Positions 1-9,411 of a stretch of DNA of 64,000 bases are shown here, in pieces. The stretch is from Marinomonas rhizomae. GTDB lineage: Bacteria > Pseudomonadota > Gammaproteobacteria > Pseudomonadales > Marinomonadaceae. The position numbers and the translations under genes are program-made. The notes below the pieces were generated by a model. That model saw only the letters and a list, made by a program, of their open reading frames with translations. It had not been told where the DNA came from and made no database searches. The stretch's first letter is position 1. The number at the start of each line of letters is the position of its first letter. The stretch is taken from NCBI RefSeq assembly GCF_003315485.1, contig NZ_QNSE01000003.1, forward strand, positions 186,001 to 250,000, read 5' to 3'.

Positions 1-3000
1 AGTTGCGTCGTGTGATGCAAGCTTTTGAGGTGAAAGCGGAGGACATTCGTTTTGTAGCTACATCCGCAACAATCGCAGGAAAAGACGCAGAAGAGAGTTT
101 AAAGCGTTACTTAGCTAATTTAGCAAATATTTCGGTTGATCAGGTTGCGGTGATTGGCGGCAAACGAGTTGTCCCAGAACTTACTCAAGTAGATCTTGTT
201 AGTCGTACGATAGATGAAATAGAAGCTATCGAGCCTGAAGGGCAACAGCCTTCTAAGTCAAAAGATGAGCAAAAGGAAGATGTATCAGCCGAACGTTTTA
301 GAGCACTAGAAGAATCACGAATTGCTGTCTCTCTTCGCAATATCCTAACTACTGAAGGTACAGGACCGAAGTCAATTGATGATTTGGTTTCTGATATGTC
401 GCTCTTTAAGCTAAAAGAAAGCGAGATTTATCGCTGGTTAGACTTATGTACAAACACTAAAGCATCCCCTAAATCTGAAGCCTTTTTAAAAGTACGTTCG
501 CATTACTTCCAGCGGACTCTAAGTGGGCTTTGGTCTTGTGTGAACCCAAATTGTTCTCATAAACAGCACACAAAATTAGAGCAGGATTGGCCATATGGCT
601 ATGTTTACACAAAGCAACGCCCACACTGTGAATGTGGCTCGCCTGTCTTAGAGTTAGCATTTTGTAATGAGTGTAGTGCCCCACATTTATTAGGTACGAT
701 TGATACTAATAACAGCAAGCTAATGCCTTGGGTTGATCGCTCCCATGATGAGTTTACCTTAACGGAAGGTGATTTAGATGAAGAAGAGGGTGATAGCCTA
801 GATAGTTCAGAAGGTAGAGCGGATGAACAAAGTCAAACTTCAAAACCTTCTGGTCTTATTGTCGTAGGAACAAAGGCATCTGATGAGTACAACTATGTGT
901 TGCGGCAATTTACGAAGGATGGCAATGAGTCATTAGATGAAAAAAACATTCAACTTTTTGTACGTGACGGCGCGAAGAAAGAGAAAGAACCAGATAAGCC
1001 AGTATGCTCAGATTGTGGTCATTCTGGAAGAGGGGTTCACGGTCAAGCATTAAGACGTTGTATGTTGGGTGCTCCGTTTTACTCTACAAATGCTGTACCC
1101 ACCATATTAGAGTATTGTCCAGACTTTGAGCCGGAGGATGATGCTGAGATCAAGCGAACACCTGCTGAGCTTCCTGCACGTGGCCGACGTTTAATTACTT
1201 TTACAGATAGTCGGCAAGGCACAGCCAAAATGTCAGTGAGTATGCAGCAAGAAGCTGAACGCTCTTTGTTACGTGGCATTATGGTTCGCGAATTAAAACA
1301 ACATATCGAAGAAAAAGCAGATGTTGATCCCGAGCTTCTAAAGCGTGTCAAAGACTTCATTTCCATGTCATCTGAAAAGATAAAGAGTCTTTTGAAATTT
1401 ATTGAAATGGAAAGCCCTAATGAAGCGAACGACCTCAAAACTTATCTCTCTTTATTGACCGAAGCAAAGAAACAGACACCTATGCCTGTTACATGGAATG
1501 ATTTGATTCGGGAGCTGAGAATGGATCAAAATGTTTCCCACTCTATGACTTGGGAGAATCGATACTTAGATCCTGATGCATTTGATAATAATGACGCAAC
1601 TAAGTTATCTGAGATGATATTAACAAGGGAGATAGCTCGTCGACCTAAATACCGCAATAACGTAGAGACTCAGGGGTTAGTACGTATCGTATATCCTGGG
1701 ATTGAATCGATCACCTCTGTGCCGGAAAGGTGGTCTGAGTATGGGCACTCTCTAAAAGACTGGAAAGATTTTCTCGTGGTTTGCATGAACTTCCATGTTC
1801 GAGAAAACACCTTTGTTCAGCTCAATGATAATTGGTCTAAATGGATTGGAATGCGTTTCTTCTCTAAGTCATTAATCAGTCCAGAGTCGAAAGATGATCA
1901 AGGAAATAGAGTAAAGCCTTGGCCACAGGTGAGACCAAAAGCCAGACAGCAATCTCGACTTATTTCTCTGTTGGCTAAAGCAAGCAAGTTAGATCCAACA
2001 GAGGCAAGGGCTGAAGCCATCATCAATATTTGGTTAAAAGCTGCATGGAATTGCTTGGTTAGTGGAAAGTCGAAAGCGCTTAGTGAGTTTTCAGGTAAAC
2101 AGTACCAGCTTAGATTGGATACCATTAGTTTTTCCTTGATGACAAAGGCTTACGTTTGCCCAATCACGAACAAATTAATTGACACTGTTTTTAAAGACAT
2201 TACTCCCTATATCCCTTGGAATAAATTTCCAGAAAAAGAACCTGAAAAGTACCTATGTAAACAGGTTGATTTGCCTAGTATCTGGGAGCTTGATACATCT
2301 ACTGATAACAGTCGTTATATCTCAGTTATTCGAGAAAATGTGTCCGCTAACGAAACTATCAGTCAGCTACGACAGCAGAATTTATGGACGGATATCAATG
2401 ATCGAGTTGTTGAAGGTGGATTTTATTATACGTCTGCAGAGCATTCTGCGCAGCAATCAGCAGAGAAGCTTGAGAGGTACGAAGAACGATTCAAGCAAGG
2501 ACAAAAAAACGTTTTAAACTGCTCAACTACAATGGAGATGGGGGTAGATATTGGTGGTATTTCAGCTGTTGTAATGAATAATGTTCCGCCACACCCTGCT
2601 AATTATCTTCAACGTGCTGGCCGTGCAGGGCGTTCTAAAGAGGCACGGGCTATTGGTTTTACGATATGTAAAAATAACCCACATGATCAGTATGTGTTTA
2701 ACAAGCCAAAATGGCCTTTTGAAACTGTCATTCCTGCGCCTCATGTGGCCTTCAGTTCAGCTAAAATAGTCCAACGTCATATCAATGCGTTTTTATTAGG
2801 GATATTTTTACGCAATGTAATTGGCGAGACAGCAAAAGAAAAGTTTTTCTTAAGTTTAGAGTGGTTCTATACGTCTGAAGCCTCAGAGCATGCTCCTTGT
2901 TCTCGCTTTATAAATTGGCTTGGTGGGAACCAACTCCTATTAGAAGAAGAAATTGAAACGCTTAAGCTACAGACGAAGCTTGAAAATTCAAGAGTAGAAA

Positions 3001-5510
3001 GTTTAGTCAATACAACCTCAGAAACGATCGAACTTTTAAACAAAAGATGGCTGAAAGAATATCAATACATTCAGGCAGAGCTTGGTTCTGCGGATAAAGA
3101 AAGTGCTTATGCTTATAAGCTGAATGGCGATTTAAATCGCCTGTGTAATGAGTACTTGCTACGTGATCTTGCTAGTCGCGGTTTTCTTCCTGGTTATGGC
3201 TTTCCAACAGATGTGGTTAATTTAAATGTAGGGAACCTTGAAGATTATATCCGTGAGAAAGAAAGTAAAAAGACAAAGCAAGATGACCGTGAAGACAATG
3301 TTTCGATCAATAGAGGCTTACCAAGCCGAAATCTCGCAGTAGCCATTCGTGAATATGCACCAGGGACAGAAATTGTTCTTGATGGTCGTGTGCACAAAAC
3401 GGCTGGTATATCATTGGGTTGGCAGAAAGCCCATGTAGAAGGGCTTAAAGAAATACAAAAATTTGATGTTGCGTGGCACTGCTCAAATTGTGGACAAACT
3501 GGATATGAGCCGGATCTTAGTCAACAAAACAATATTATGTGCAGTAATCCCGCTTGTGCCAAACCCATCAAATTAAAAGATCAACGTAGGGTAATTCAAC
3601 CAATAGGTTTTGTAGCAGATTTCTATCAGCCTCCAAGCAATAATGTATCGCAGACGGCTTTCATTCCCGTTCAGAATCCATGGGTTATGGGTAAAGGTGA
3701 TAAAATATTATTGCCTAATCCTGAACTAGGTCACATGGTTATTGATACATCAGGACATGTTTTCTATCACAGTTCAGGCTTACATGGTACTGGCTATGCT
3801 CTTTGTCTTGGCTGTGGGCGTGCCGAATCTATGACGGCCACTGAGGAGAAGCCAAAGACGATGTCGCTTGATAAACTGCATAGGCCACCTATGCCAAATA
3901 AGTTTCAACGTGATGAAAACGGTAAACCGGAGTGTGGTGCAACTGGTAAAATAATGGAAAGTATCCATCTTGGTTTTAATACCACAACGGATGTTTTTGA
4001 ATTAGTGCTCCGAAACCCAGTAACAGCTGAGTATCTGAATGATAAAAATATTGCGGTGACTTTAGCTGTCGCTCTTAGAGAGGCATTAGTCGATAACCTT
4101 GGTATTTCATCTAATGAAGTTGGCTACGGAACTAGACCTGCGATTGTGGGCCAAGGCGCTAAAGTACAAGTCATTCAGTTATTTGATACGGTGAGTGGTG
4201 GAGCAGGATTCTCGATCTCGGCTGCTACTTTAATAGATAGTCTGCTTCGAAAAATGACGGCAACCCTTAAGTGTAAGGATGAGTGTGACCGTTACTGTCA
4301 CTCTTGTTTGTTGGAGTCTGACTCTAGGCATGATATCGACCGACTAGACCGCAAGTTAGCATTGGCTTGGCTCGAAGGAGCTGAATTCGCTAATCATATT
4401 GATTTGCCAGAAAAGTACCTCAGCATGTTTGGTTCCGAAAACGTTAAATATAACCCAATGTCGATCAAAGAAAAATTTGTCGCGTTACAGCGTGATAAAC
4501 CAACGCTGGTTAAATTTATTCTTTCTAGCAATGTTGATGATTGGGATATTTCTCTAGGTTTCTTAAAATCATTTTTTCATGGTTTGCTTCATAATGGGCT
4601 GAATGTTCAAGTGATTGTTCCTGTGAGGCATTGGGAAGGCGAGGTGAGAGATTTCCTAGCTGAACTGTCCGCTATGAATATAGCGATTTTAGAAGCTAAC
4701 GTAACAATACCTGCCGTTATTCAAGTGCGCACTGATAGTGTTTGCAACACTATTGGATGTTTAGATGATAATGCTCGTAAATTTGGTGATAGCTGGCTTT
4801 CTACGTCAGACATTTCGGTTACCTCGGAATTTGTGTCTGAAATAGTTGGAAAAGAGTTAACTTTTGCTGAACCTACAATTATTCAAGGTGCTACAGATTG
4901 TGCAATTCTTGCTGAGCTTGATGGTCCTTTGAAAGGCTTTGGTAATCGATTAATCACTTACTTGAAAAAAAGTGATTCAAGGCTGAAAAGCTTAATGGAA
5001 AAAGATGAAATCATGTCTATTCGTTATACAGACCGTTATCTTCAAAGTCCTTCTAGCCTTCTTATGTTGGCTGAAATGCTTGGCGAGCTTTCAACGCAAG
5101 AAAATGAGATAACTGTAATAACATGCTTTGATGATAAAAAAAGTGCCTCTCCTGGCTTTGCAATTCATCATGATTGGGTATACGAAGATGACTACGGAGT
5201 CATTTTTAAAGGATGGCTAAAGAAAATTTGTGGCCCTGATACATCTGTTGTGTTCAATAATAAAGCAGAAATTCCTCACAGGCGTAGTCTTGAATTGGCT
5301 TTTAAATCAGGCTCAAAAGCTCAAGTGATTTTTGATCAAGGGCTTGGCTACTGGCGTTTAAAGACCGAACGAGGCTTTCATAATTTTGATTTTCGTCGAA
5401 GTATACTTGATCAAATCAACAGGTTAGGTGAAACTAAAAAAGAAGCAAAAATAGGACATAGTGACAACTGTGATTGGCAAACATATTTGTCGGTAAGCGT
5501 TAAGTCATAA
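1..5510 (+). CDS. druE: DruE-like giant DUF1998 helicase (Druantia anti-phage defence), 5' end off window
   Basis: C-terminal ~1,836 codons of a very large superfamily 2 helicase; the reading frame is open at the left edge (codon boundary at base 3). The fragment opens just before motif III (VATSATIAG, about residue 18), so Walker A and the DEAD/H box lie off window. A cysteine-rich zinc-binding region follows at ~178-228, helicase C-terminal motifs at ~838-890 (TTMEMGVDIGG and QRAGRAGRS), another CxxC pair region at ~1160-1190, and a DUF1998-type cluster (CDRYCHSCLLES) at ~1427. About 400 further residues have no motif I recognise. A helicase plus DUF1998 protein of ~2,000 residues fits DruE, the conserved Druantia component, which limits phage by an unresolved mechanism. 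The neighbouring darTG and integrase support a defence island. DISARM DrmA/DrmB-like or another DUF1998 helicase is the alternative; the other Druantia genes would lie upstream. Confidence 0.68.
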   Translation, partial: LRRVMQAFEVKAEDIRFVATSATIAGKDAEESLKRYLANLANISVDQVAVIGGKRVVPELTQVDLVSRTIDEIEAIEPEGQQPSKSKDEQKEDVSAERFRALEESRIAVSLRNILTTEGTGPKSIDDLVSDMSLFKLKESEIYRWLDLCTNTKASPKSEAFLKVRSHYFQRTLSGLWSCVNPNCSHKQHTKLEQDWPYGYVYTKQRPHCECGSPVLELAFCNECSAPHLLGTIDTNNSKLMPWVDRSHDEFTLTEGDLDEEEGDSLDSSEGRADEQSQTSKPSGLIVVGTKASDEYNYVLRQFTKDGNESLDEKNIQLFVRDGAKKEKEPDKPVCSDCGHSGRGVHGQALRRCMLGAPFYSTNAVPTILEYCPDFEPEDDAEIKRTPAELPARGRRLITFTDSRQGTAKMSVSMQQEAERSLLRGIMVRELKQHIEEKADVDPELLKRVKDFISMSSEKIKSLLKFIEMESPNEANDLKTYLSLLTEAKKQTPMPVTWNDLIRELRMDQNVSHSMTWENRYLDPDAFDNNDATKLSEMILTREIARRPKYRNNVETQGLVRIVYPGIESITSVPERWSEYGHSLKDWKDFLVVCMNFHVRENTFVQLNDNWSKWIGMRFFSKSLISPESKDDQGNRVKPWPQVRPKARQQSRLISLLAKASKLDPTEARAEAIINIWLKAAWNCLVSGKSKALSEFSGKQYQLRLDTISFSLMTKAYVCPITNKLIDTVFKDITPYIPWNKFPEKEPEKYLCKQVDLPSIWELDTSTDNSRYISVIRENVSANETISQLRQQNLWTDINDRVVEGGFYYTSAEHSAQQSAEKLERYEERFKQGQKNVLNCSTTMEMGVDIGGISAVVMNNVPPHPANYLQRAGRAGRSKEARAIGFTICKNNPHDQYVFNKPKWPFETVIPAPHVAFSSAKIVQRHINAFLLGIFLRNVIGETAKEKFFLSLEWFYTSEASEHAPCSRFINWLGGNQLLLEEEIETLKLQTKLENSRVESLVNTTSETIELLNKRWLKEYQYIQAELGSADKESAYAYKLNGDLNRLCNEYLLRDLASRGFLPGYGFPTDVVNLNVGNLEDYIREKESKKTKQDDREDNVSINRGLPSRNLAVAIREYAPGTEIVLDGRVHKTAGISLGWQKAHVEGLKEIQKFDVAWHCSNCGQTGYEPDLSQQNNIMCSNPACAKPIKLKDQRRVIQPIGFVADFYQPPSNNVSQTAFIPVQNPWVMGKGDKILLPNPELGHMVIDTSGHVFYHSSGLHGTGYALCLGCGRAESMTATEEKPKTMSLDKLHRPPMPNKFQRDENGKPECGATGKIMESIHLGFNTTTDVFELVLRNPVTAEYLNDKNIAVTLAVALREALVDNLGISSNEVGYGTRPAIVGQGAKVQVIQLFDTVSGGAGFSISAATLIDSLLRKMTATLKCKDECDRYCHSCLLESDSRHDIDRLDRKLALAWLEGAEFANHIDLPEKYLSMFGSENVKYNPMSIKEKFVALQRDKPTLVKFILSSNVDDWDISLGFLKSFFHGLLHNGLNVQVIVPVRHWEGEVRDFLAELSAMNIAILEANVTIPAVIQVRTDSVCNTIGCLDDNARKFGDSWLSTSDISVTSEFVSEIVGKELTFAEPTIIQGATDCAILAELDGPLKGFGNRLITYLKKSDSRLKSLMEKDEIMSIRYTDRYLQSPSSLLMLAEMLGELSTQENEITVITCFDDKKSASPGFAIHHDWVYEDDYGVIFKGWLKKICGPDTSVVFNNKAEIPHRRSLELAFKSGSKAQVIFDQGLGYWRLKTERGFHNFDFRRSILDQINRLGETKKEAKIGHSDNCDWQTYLSVSVKS

Positions 5511-5518
5511 CGAAGAAA

Positions 5519-5550
5519 AACTCACTGCTATTTAAAGCTGGTGGTGAGTT
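5519..5550 (+). terminator. possible stem-loop after the giant helicase gene
   Basis: AACTCAC (5519-5525) pairs with GTGAGTT (5544-5550) nine bases after the stop codon. The loop is 18 nt and there is no T-run, so this is at best a weak or Rho-assisted terminator. Confidence 0.25.
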
Positions 5551-5708
5551 ATTGAATATAAATGATCAATACAACATACCTTAGAAATATACTAAAGCTT
5601 CAAGTAAAGGAAACTTAAAGAAATGCCTATTTTCGATGTCAATGACATTAAAATTTCTATCGCCAAATAGATCAAGTGGCTTGAAAAATACCTAGAAGGA
5701 AGTTATGT

Positions 5709-6317
5709 ATGTCAGTTAGCGTTTCGCACATAACACATATTGATAATCTGGCCAGTATCATTGGTCAAAACTGTCTGTGGTCTGATGCTAAACGTATCGA
5801 GCTAGGTTTGCTGAATCAGAATATAGGTTACAGTCACATCAAGGCAAGACGACTTCAAAAGCCAGTCAATGTAGCTTCTGGTGGAATGATTGGGGAATAT
5901 GTTCCTTTTAATTTTTGTCCACGCTCGGTGATGTTATATGTAATACATCGTAGGCATAAGGACTTTGATGGTGGCCAAGAAAGAGTACTACATTTAATTA
6001 GTGATACAGATACAGTTAGGTCAACGAATCAACATTGCTTCTTTACTGACATTCACGCAGACTTGGATTATGCAGAACAGATTGATGATTTCACGCGTAT
6101 TTCAGAGTTAGATATTCAACGAATAATTAATGAAAGATACTGGCAAGACTTCAAAGAAGAAAAACAGGCTGAATTTCTAGCTTATGAGTCTGTTCAATGG
6201 CGTGCTATTAATCGTATTGGTGTTAGGTCGCAAGCAGTAGCCGATGAGGTACATGTATTGTTACAATTAGCACGCTATAAGCCACTGGTCGAAGTTCGAC
6301 CTGAATGGTACTACTAG
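5709..6317 (+). CDS. darT: DarT-family DNA ADP-ribosyltransferase toxin (DUF4433)
   Basis: 202 residues, the usual size for DarT. DarT uses NAD+ to attach ADP-ribose to bases in single-stranded DNA, blocking replication; in characterised systems it acts as a phage-activated toxin. Features seen: N-terminal SHITHIDNLASI, the NAD-site segment of DUF4433 proteins; ARR (residues 46-48) in the position of the conserved NAD-binding arginine; a loop with FNFCPRSVMLY (~67-77); and QAEFL (~153-157) with Glu155 as the likely catalytic glutamate. The start at 5709 has AAGGAAG at 5696-5702. darG starts nine bases after the stop, which is the standard toxin-antitoxin order. All expected motifs are present, so it looks intact. 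Family assignment is from pattern recognition. Confidence 0.9.
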   Translation: MSVSVSHITHIDNLASIIGQNCLWSDAKRIELGLLNQNIGYSHIKARRLQKPVNVASGGMIGEYVPFNFCPRSVMLYVIHRRHKDFDGGQERVLHLISDTDTVRSTNQHCFFTDIHADLDYAEQIDDFTRISELDIQRIINERYWQDFKEEKQAEFLAYESVQWRAINRIGVRSQAVADEVHVLLQLARYKPLVEVRPEWYY

Positions 6318-6325
6318 AGGTTGTT

Positions 6326-7393
6326 ATGATTATTTATCAAACTGGAAATATATTGCATGACCAAGCAGATGCCATCATCAATACCGTCAATACAGTTGGC
6401 GTGATGGGAAAAGGCTTAGCTCTGCAATTTAAAAAAGCGTTTCCAGACAACTTTAAAGTTTACAAAAAAGCGTGCGATGACAAAGTTTTTCATACAGGAC
6501 AGGTATTGCCTGTATCCTTGAACTCCATGAATGCTCCGTTTTACATAATTAACTTTCCAACAAAGTCTCATTGGAAAGGTAACTCTAAATTTGAGTACAT
6601 AGAACACGGTTTAGAAAGCTTAAAGTTAGAAGTAAAACGCTTAGGGCTTAAATCTGTTGCTATACCTGCATTAGGTAGTGGTTTAGGTGGCTTACCATGG
6701 GATCAAGTTGTGAAACTAATCGAATCTTCTCTGGTTGAATTGCCTGATGTTAAATGGATTATTTATCCTCCCCAAGTTGCTCCAGCAGCTGAAGCTATGC
6801 CGAATAAAACAAAGCGACCTGCTATGACAATAGGTAGAGCCGCTGTACTTGGTTTGATTCAACAATATGTGTCAACAGGTTTTGAATACCGGCTATCACT
6901 ATTGGAAGTACAAAAACTCGTCTACTTTTTAACAACAGCAGGAGAGCCGTTAAATAAGGTTGCGTTTCAGAAGCATCACTATGGTCCATATGCTGATGTT
7001 CTCCGTTATGTTCTTGATAAAATGGAAGGACACTTTATTACTGGCTATGCTGATGGATTGAATAAGCCTGAAACACCCATTGAACTTAAAGGTGATGCAG
7101 CAAAAGAAGCTTTTAGTTTTCTGGAAAAAAATACAGAAACTAGGCTGCGGTTTGATAAAGTCTCAGAGCTGATTGAAGGTTTTGAATCTCAAAATGGTAT
7201 GGAGCTACTGTCAACTGTTCATTGGGTAGCGACTCAAGAGCTTGGCGGTAAGACAATTACTAACGATGAACTAGTGGATCAGGTTCATAGCTGGAACCCT
7301 AGAAAGGCGCAAATGAAATCTGTTCACATTATCGCGGCATTTGACAGACTAAAACAACAAAATTGGTTAGAGCTAAAAGCACCAACTGTTTAA
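6326..7393 (+). CDS. darG: DarG-family antitoxin: macrodomain DNA ADP-ribosylglycohydrolase
   Basis: 355 residues from ATG 6326, preferred over the upstream in-frame start at 6305 because AGAGG (6316-6320) sits just ahead of it, overlapping the darT stop. Residues 1-~155 are a macrodomain: VNTVGVMGKGLA and PALGSGLGGLPW are the ADP-ribose-binding loops, and such domains remove the DarT mark from DNA. A linker follows. The C-terminal half (YRLSLLEVQKLVYFL, then KHHYGPYADVLRYVL) looks like a DUF4065/Panacea-type domain; in DarG this half binds and neutralises DarT. The protein therefore has both antidote activities. It is translationally close to darT, consistent with one transcript. The subdomain fold call is inference. 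Confidence 0.9.
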   Translation: MIIYQTGNILHDQADAIINTVNTVGVMGKGLALQFKKAFPDNFKVYKKACDDKVFHTGQVLPVSLNSMNAPFYIINFPTKSHWKGNSKFEYIEHGLESLKLEVKRLGLKSVAIPALGSGLGGLPWDQVVKLIESSLVELPDVKWIIYPPQVAPAAEAMPNKTKRPAMTIGRAAVLGLIQQYVSTGFEYRLSLLEVQKLVYFLTTAGEPLNKVAFQKHHYGPYADVLRYVLDKMEGHFITGYADGLNKPETPIELKGDAAKEAFSFLEKNTETRLRFDKVSELIEGFESQNGMELLSTVHWVATQELGGKTITNDELVDQVHSWNPRKAQMKSVHIIAAFDRLKQQNWLELKAPTV

Positions 7394-7524
7394 GTTTCCT
7401 AATGAAGCTTTTGAATTTAAAAATACACCGTGATTGGATTAGCAAATCACCCTCTTATCTATGCTAATTCTGTCACTTCTTGTTAAGCTCTCAATTGCGA
7501 TTAGGAAAATCAGAAAGGATTTGT

Positions 7525-8859
7525 ATGCTTAAAATGGACTTAAGCCAAATTAACTATAAACTTTGGTTAGCTTTAATTTTCGGCAGTTTCATCCCCCTCA
7601 TTTACTCGACAACTCGTATTCATTTTATTGGAAGTATGCCAGATAGTTGGTCCCTCAGCATTGCGGCTCAAGTTGCCTGGTTAAACATTGGTTATGAGGT
7701 TATTGGTGAAGCTCTCATGCTTCCATTGGCCTTCATATTGGGACAAGCTTTCCTAAACCCCGTAGAGTTTAGAAAAAGGGCAGTTTCATCTTTAGCTATC
7801 ATTGTTTTGGTTTATGCCATCATGACGGCTTTTGTCATTCAATTTACTGCTCAACTTGTTACAGTTATGCAGCAAAACAGCATGCTGTTGCAGGACACTA
7901 TTGTTTATATCCGCTTAGAAGCACTCGCTATTTTTATTGCTAGTGGGTATATGTTTATGAATTTGCTTCTTGTGCTTCATAGTAAGTACAAAGCACTTTA
8001 TACGCTTTTAGTCATCCAAACAGTACTTACCGTAGTTTGTGATAGTGTCCTGGTTAGCCAACTACCGTTCTCTTATAAGCTTGGTATAAATGGCATTGCA
8101 GTGACAAATATTTTGGTGAATTCATTGTCGATTGTTGCTGCTCTTCAGTTGCTTAAACGCAATGCTATTAAGCTGTCTTACAAAGACATACGTTTTAAAA
8201 AACAAGCCTGGTTAAGGTTATGGTTCAACGTAGGCAGCAAGTCTGGCTTAGAGTCTTTTGTTAGAAACACCGCATTTGTGGTTATGATTCTTCAGTTGAT
8301 GAATCAGCTTCAGCAGGCAGGGACGTTTTGGGTTGCAAATGGATTTATTTGGGGGGGGTTGCTATTACCTATATTGACTCTAGGAAAAGTGGTGAAGAGA
8401 GATGCAGCAACGAACAACGGGCTTAGTGAGGAGCGTGTTAATAGCTATTTAATAATCACGCTAGGTGTAGTTGCACTATGGTTGCTGACGCTACCGTTTT
8501 GGGAAAGCTTTGTTCACAATGTCATGGGAATAAACAATGCTTCTGAAGTAACACATTTAGTAATGGTTATGATTGGCTTCTATGTTGTCTTTGCCTTCAA
8601 CAATGTCATCGATAGCTATTTTTACGGCATAGGTCGAACTGACTTAATGTTGTATCAGTCGTTGATCGTAAACACCCTGTTTTATGGCGCTGCATTTGTT
8701 AGCTACCAACAAGGCTGGTTTATTCCATCGTTGAATAAAATCGCGATTATGTTTGGACTTGGCATCATTCTAGATGCGGCCATTACTTGGCTTTTATATC
8801 GAATGGTAAGGAAACAGACAAAAGTTATGGGGAAAGACTGTAAGCTTTCGCTATTTTAA
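7525..8859 (+). CDS. MATE-type multidrug/Na+ antiporter family membrane protein
   Basis: 444 residues from ATG 7525; an in-frame start at 7480 exists, but AAAGGA at 7514-7519 is well placed for 7525. The protein is almost entirely hydrophobic with about 12 membrane-spanning stretches, and it has the internal two-fold layout of the MATE superfamily, including the late-helix segment VIDSYFYGIGRTDLML. MATE proteins export cationic compounds in exchange for Na+ or H+ across the inner membrane. No substrate can be inferred. It lies between darTG and a Fic pseudogene inside the island, so it is probably cargo and not a core gene. A flippase of the wider MOP superfamily is the main alternative. Confidence 0.75.
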   Translation: MLKMDLSQINYKLWLALIFGSFIPLIYSTTRIHFIGSMPDSWSLSIAAQVAWLNIGYEVIGEALMLPLAFILGQAFLNPVEFRKRAVSSLAIIVLVYAIMTAFVIQFTAQLVTVMQQNSMLLQDTIVYIRLEALAIFIASGYMFMNLLLVLHSKYKALYTLLVIQTVLTVVCDSVLVSQLPFSYKLGINGIAVTNILVNSLSIVAALQLLKRNAIKLSYKDIRFKKQAWLRLWFNVGSKSGLESFVRNTAFVVMILQLMNQLQQAGTFWVANGFIWGGLLLPILTLGKVVKRDAATNNGLSEERVNSYLIITLGVVALWLLTLPFWESFVHNVMGINNASEVTHLVMVMIGFYVVFAFNNVIDSYFYGIGRTDLMLYQSLIVNTLFYGAAFVSYQQGWFIPSLNKIAIMFGLGIILDAAITWLLYRMVRKQTKVMGKDCKLSLF

Positions 8860-8905
8860 GTAAGACACGCTTAGTCTTGATGGGGAGCGGACGGTAACTA
8901 ACACA

Positions 8906-9219
8906 GATAAACTAGTCCCTAAACTCAAAAAAGAAAACCGTATAAGAACTATATAGGCTTCACTTGTCGTCGAACAAAATACATTATCGTTAGAGCAGGT
9001 CACCGCTTTGGTATATGGTAAGACTGTATTAGGTTCTCCTATAGGGCTTCAAGAAATTCATAATCCCTTACTGTCTACAAGTAGATGGATAAGTGGTCAG
9101 AAAAGAATTTTGTGGATTTACTCCATGCACATGGTCTTATGATGAAAGGGCTTATTGCCGATGCCGGTCATTAGCAAAATGGAGGGGTAGATATTGATCG
9201 AGGTGAACATCAAGTTTAG
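8906..9219 (+). pseudogene. Fic-family protein remnant (N-terminal part only)
   Basis: No intact ORF, but translating by eye gives Fic-family sequence in two frames. Frame 1 (from 8906): KKENRIRTI, an in-frame TAG at 8954-8956 where the family has CAG (Gln), then VEQNTLSLEQVTALVYGK followed by VLGSPIGLQEIHN. This is the familiar Fic N-terminal region with the EQNTLSLEQV helix. A frameshift near 9080 then moves to the frame of 9085: FVDLLHAHGLMMKGLIADAG, a TAG at 9172-9174, and QNGGVDIDRGEHQV, ending at TAG 9217. The catalytic HxFx(D/E)GNGR region is absent, so the gene is both frameshifted and truncated. Fic enzymes AMPylate proteins and often act as toxins. Together with 9220-9411 (promoter region of the next gene) this fills the only gene-free stretch over 300 bases. 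Confidence 0.8.
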
Positions 9220-9351
9220 CGATTAATAATTTGTCTAATAGAATGTGTTATTTTCACCGTTCAGTGGGCGTATAGGGCGCTTCATATCAGCTCAAATTCT
9301 CTCAATTTCACATTATTTAAAAACTCTGGATTATTATAAATGAACACTATG

Positions 9352-9366
9352 CTACCAAATTGGTAG
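9352..9366. promoter_or_regulatory. palindromic operator candidate upstream of the RelE/ParE-like operon
   Basis: CTACCAAATTGGTAG is a perfect inverted repeat (7-base arms around one A), 45 bases before the 9412 start. AT-rich sequence immediately upstream (TATTAT near 9332, TTCACA near 9307, 19-base spacer) could be a weak promoter, putting the palindrome over or just after the transcription start, as expected for an autoregulated toxin-antitoxin operon. No protein is known to bind it; this is inference from geometry. Confidence 0.45.
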
Positions 9367-9411
9367 AGTCAAACTACGTGTTGTCGAACATCAACATGTA
9401 GGAAGATTACT

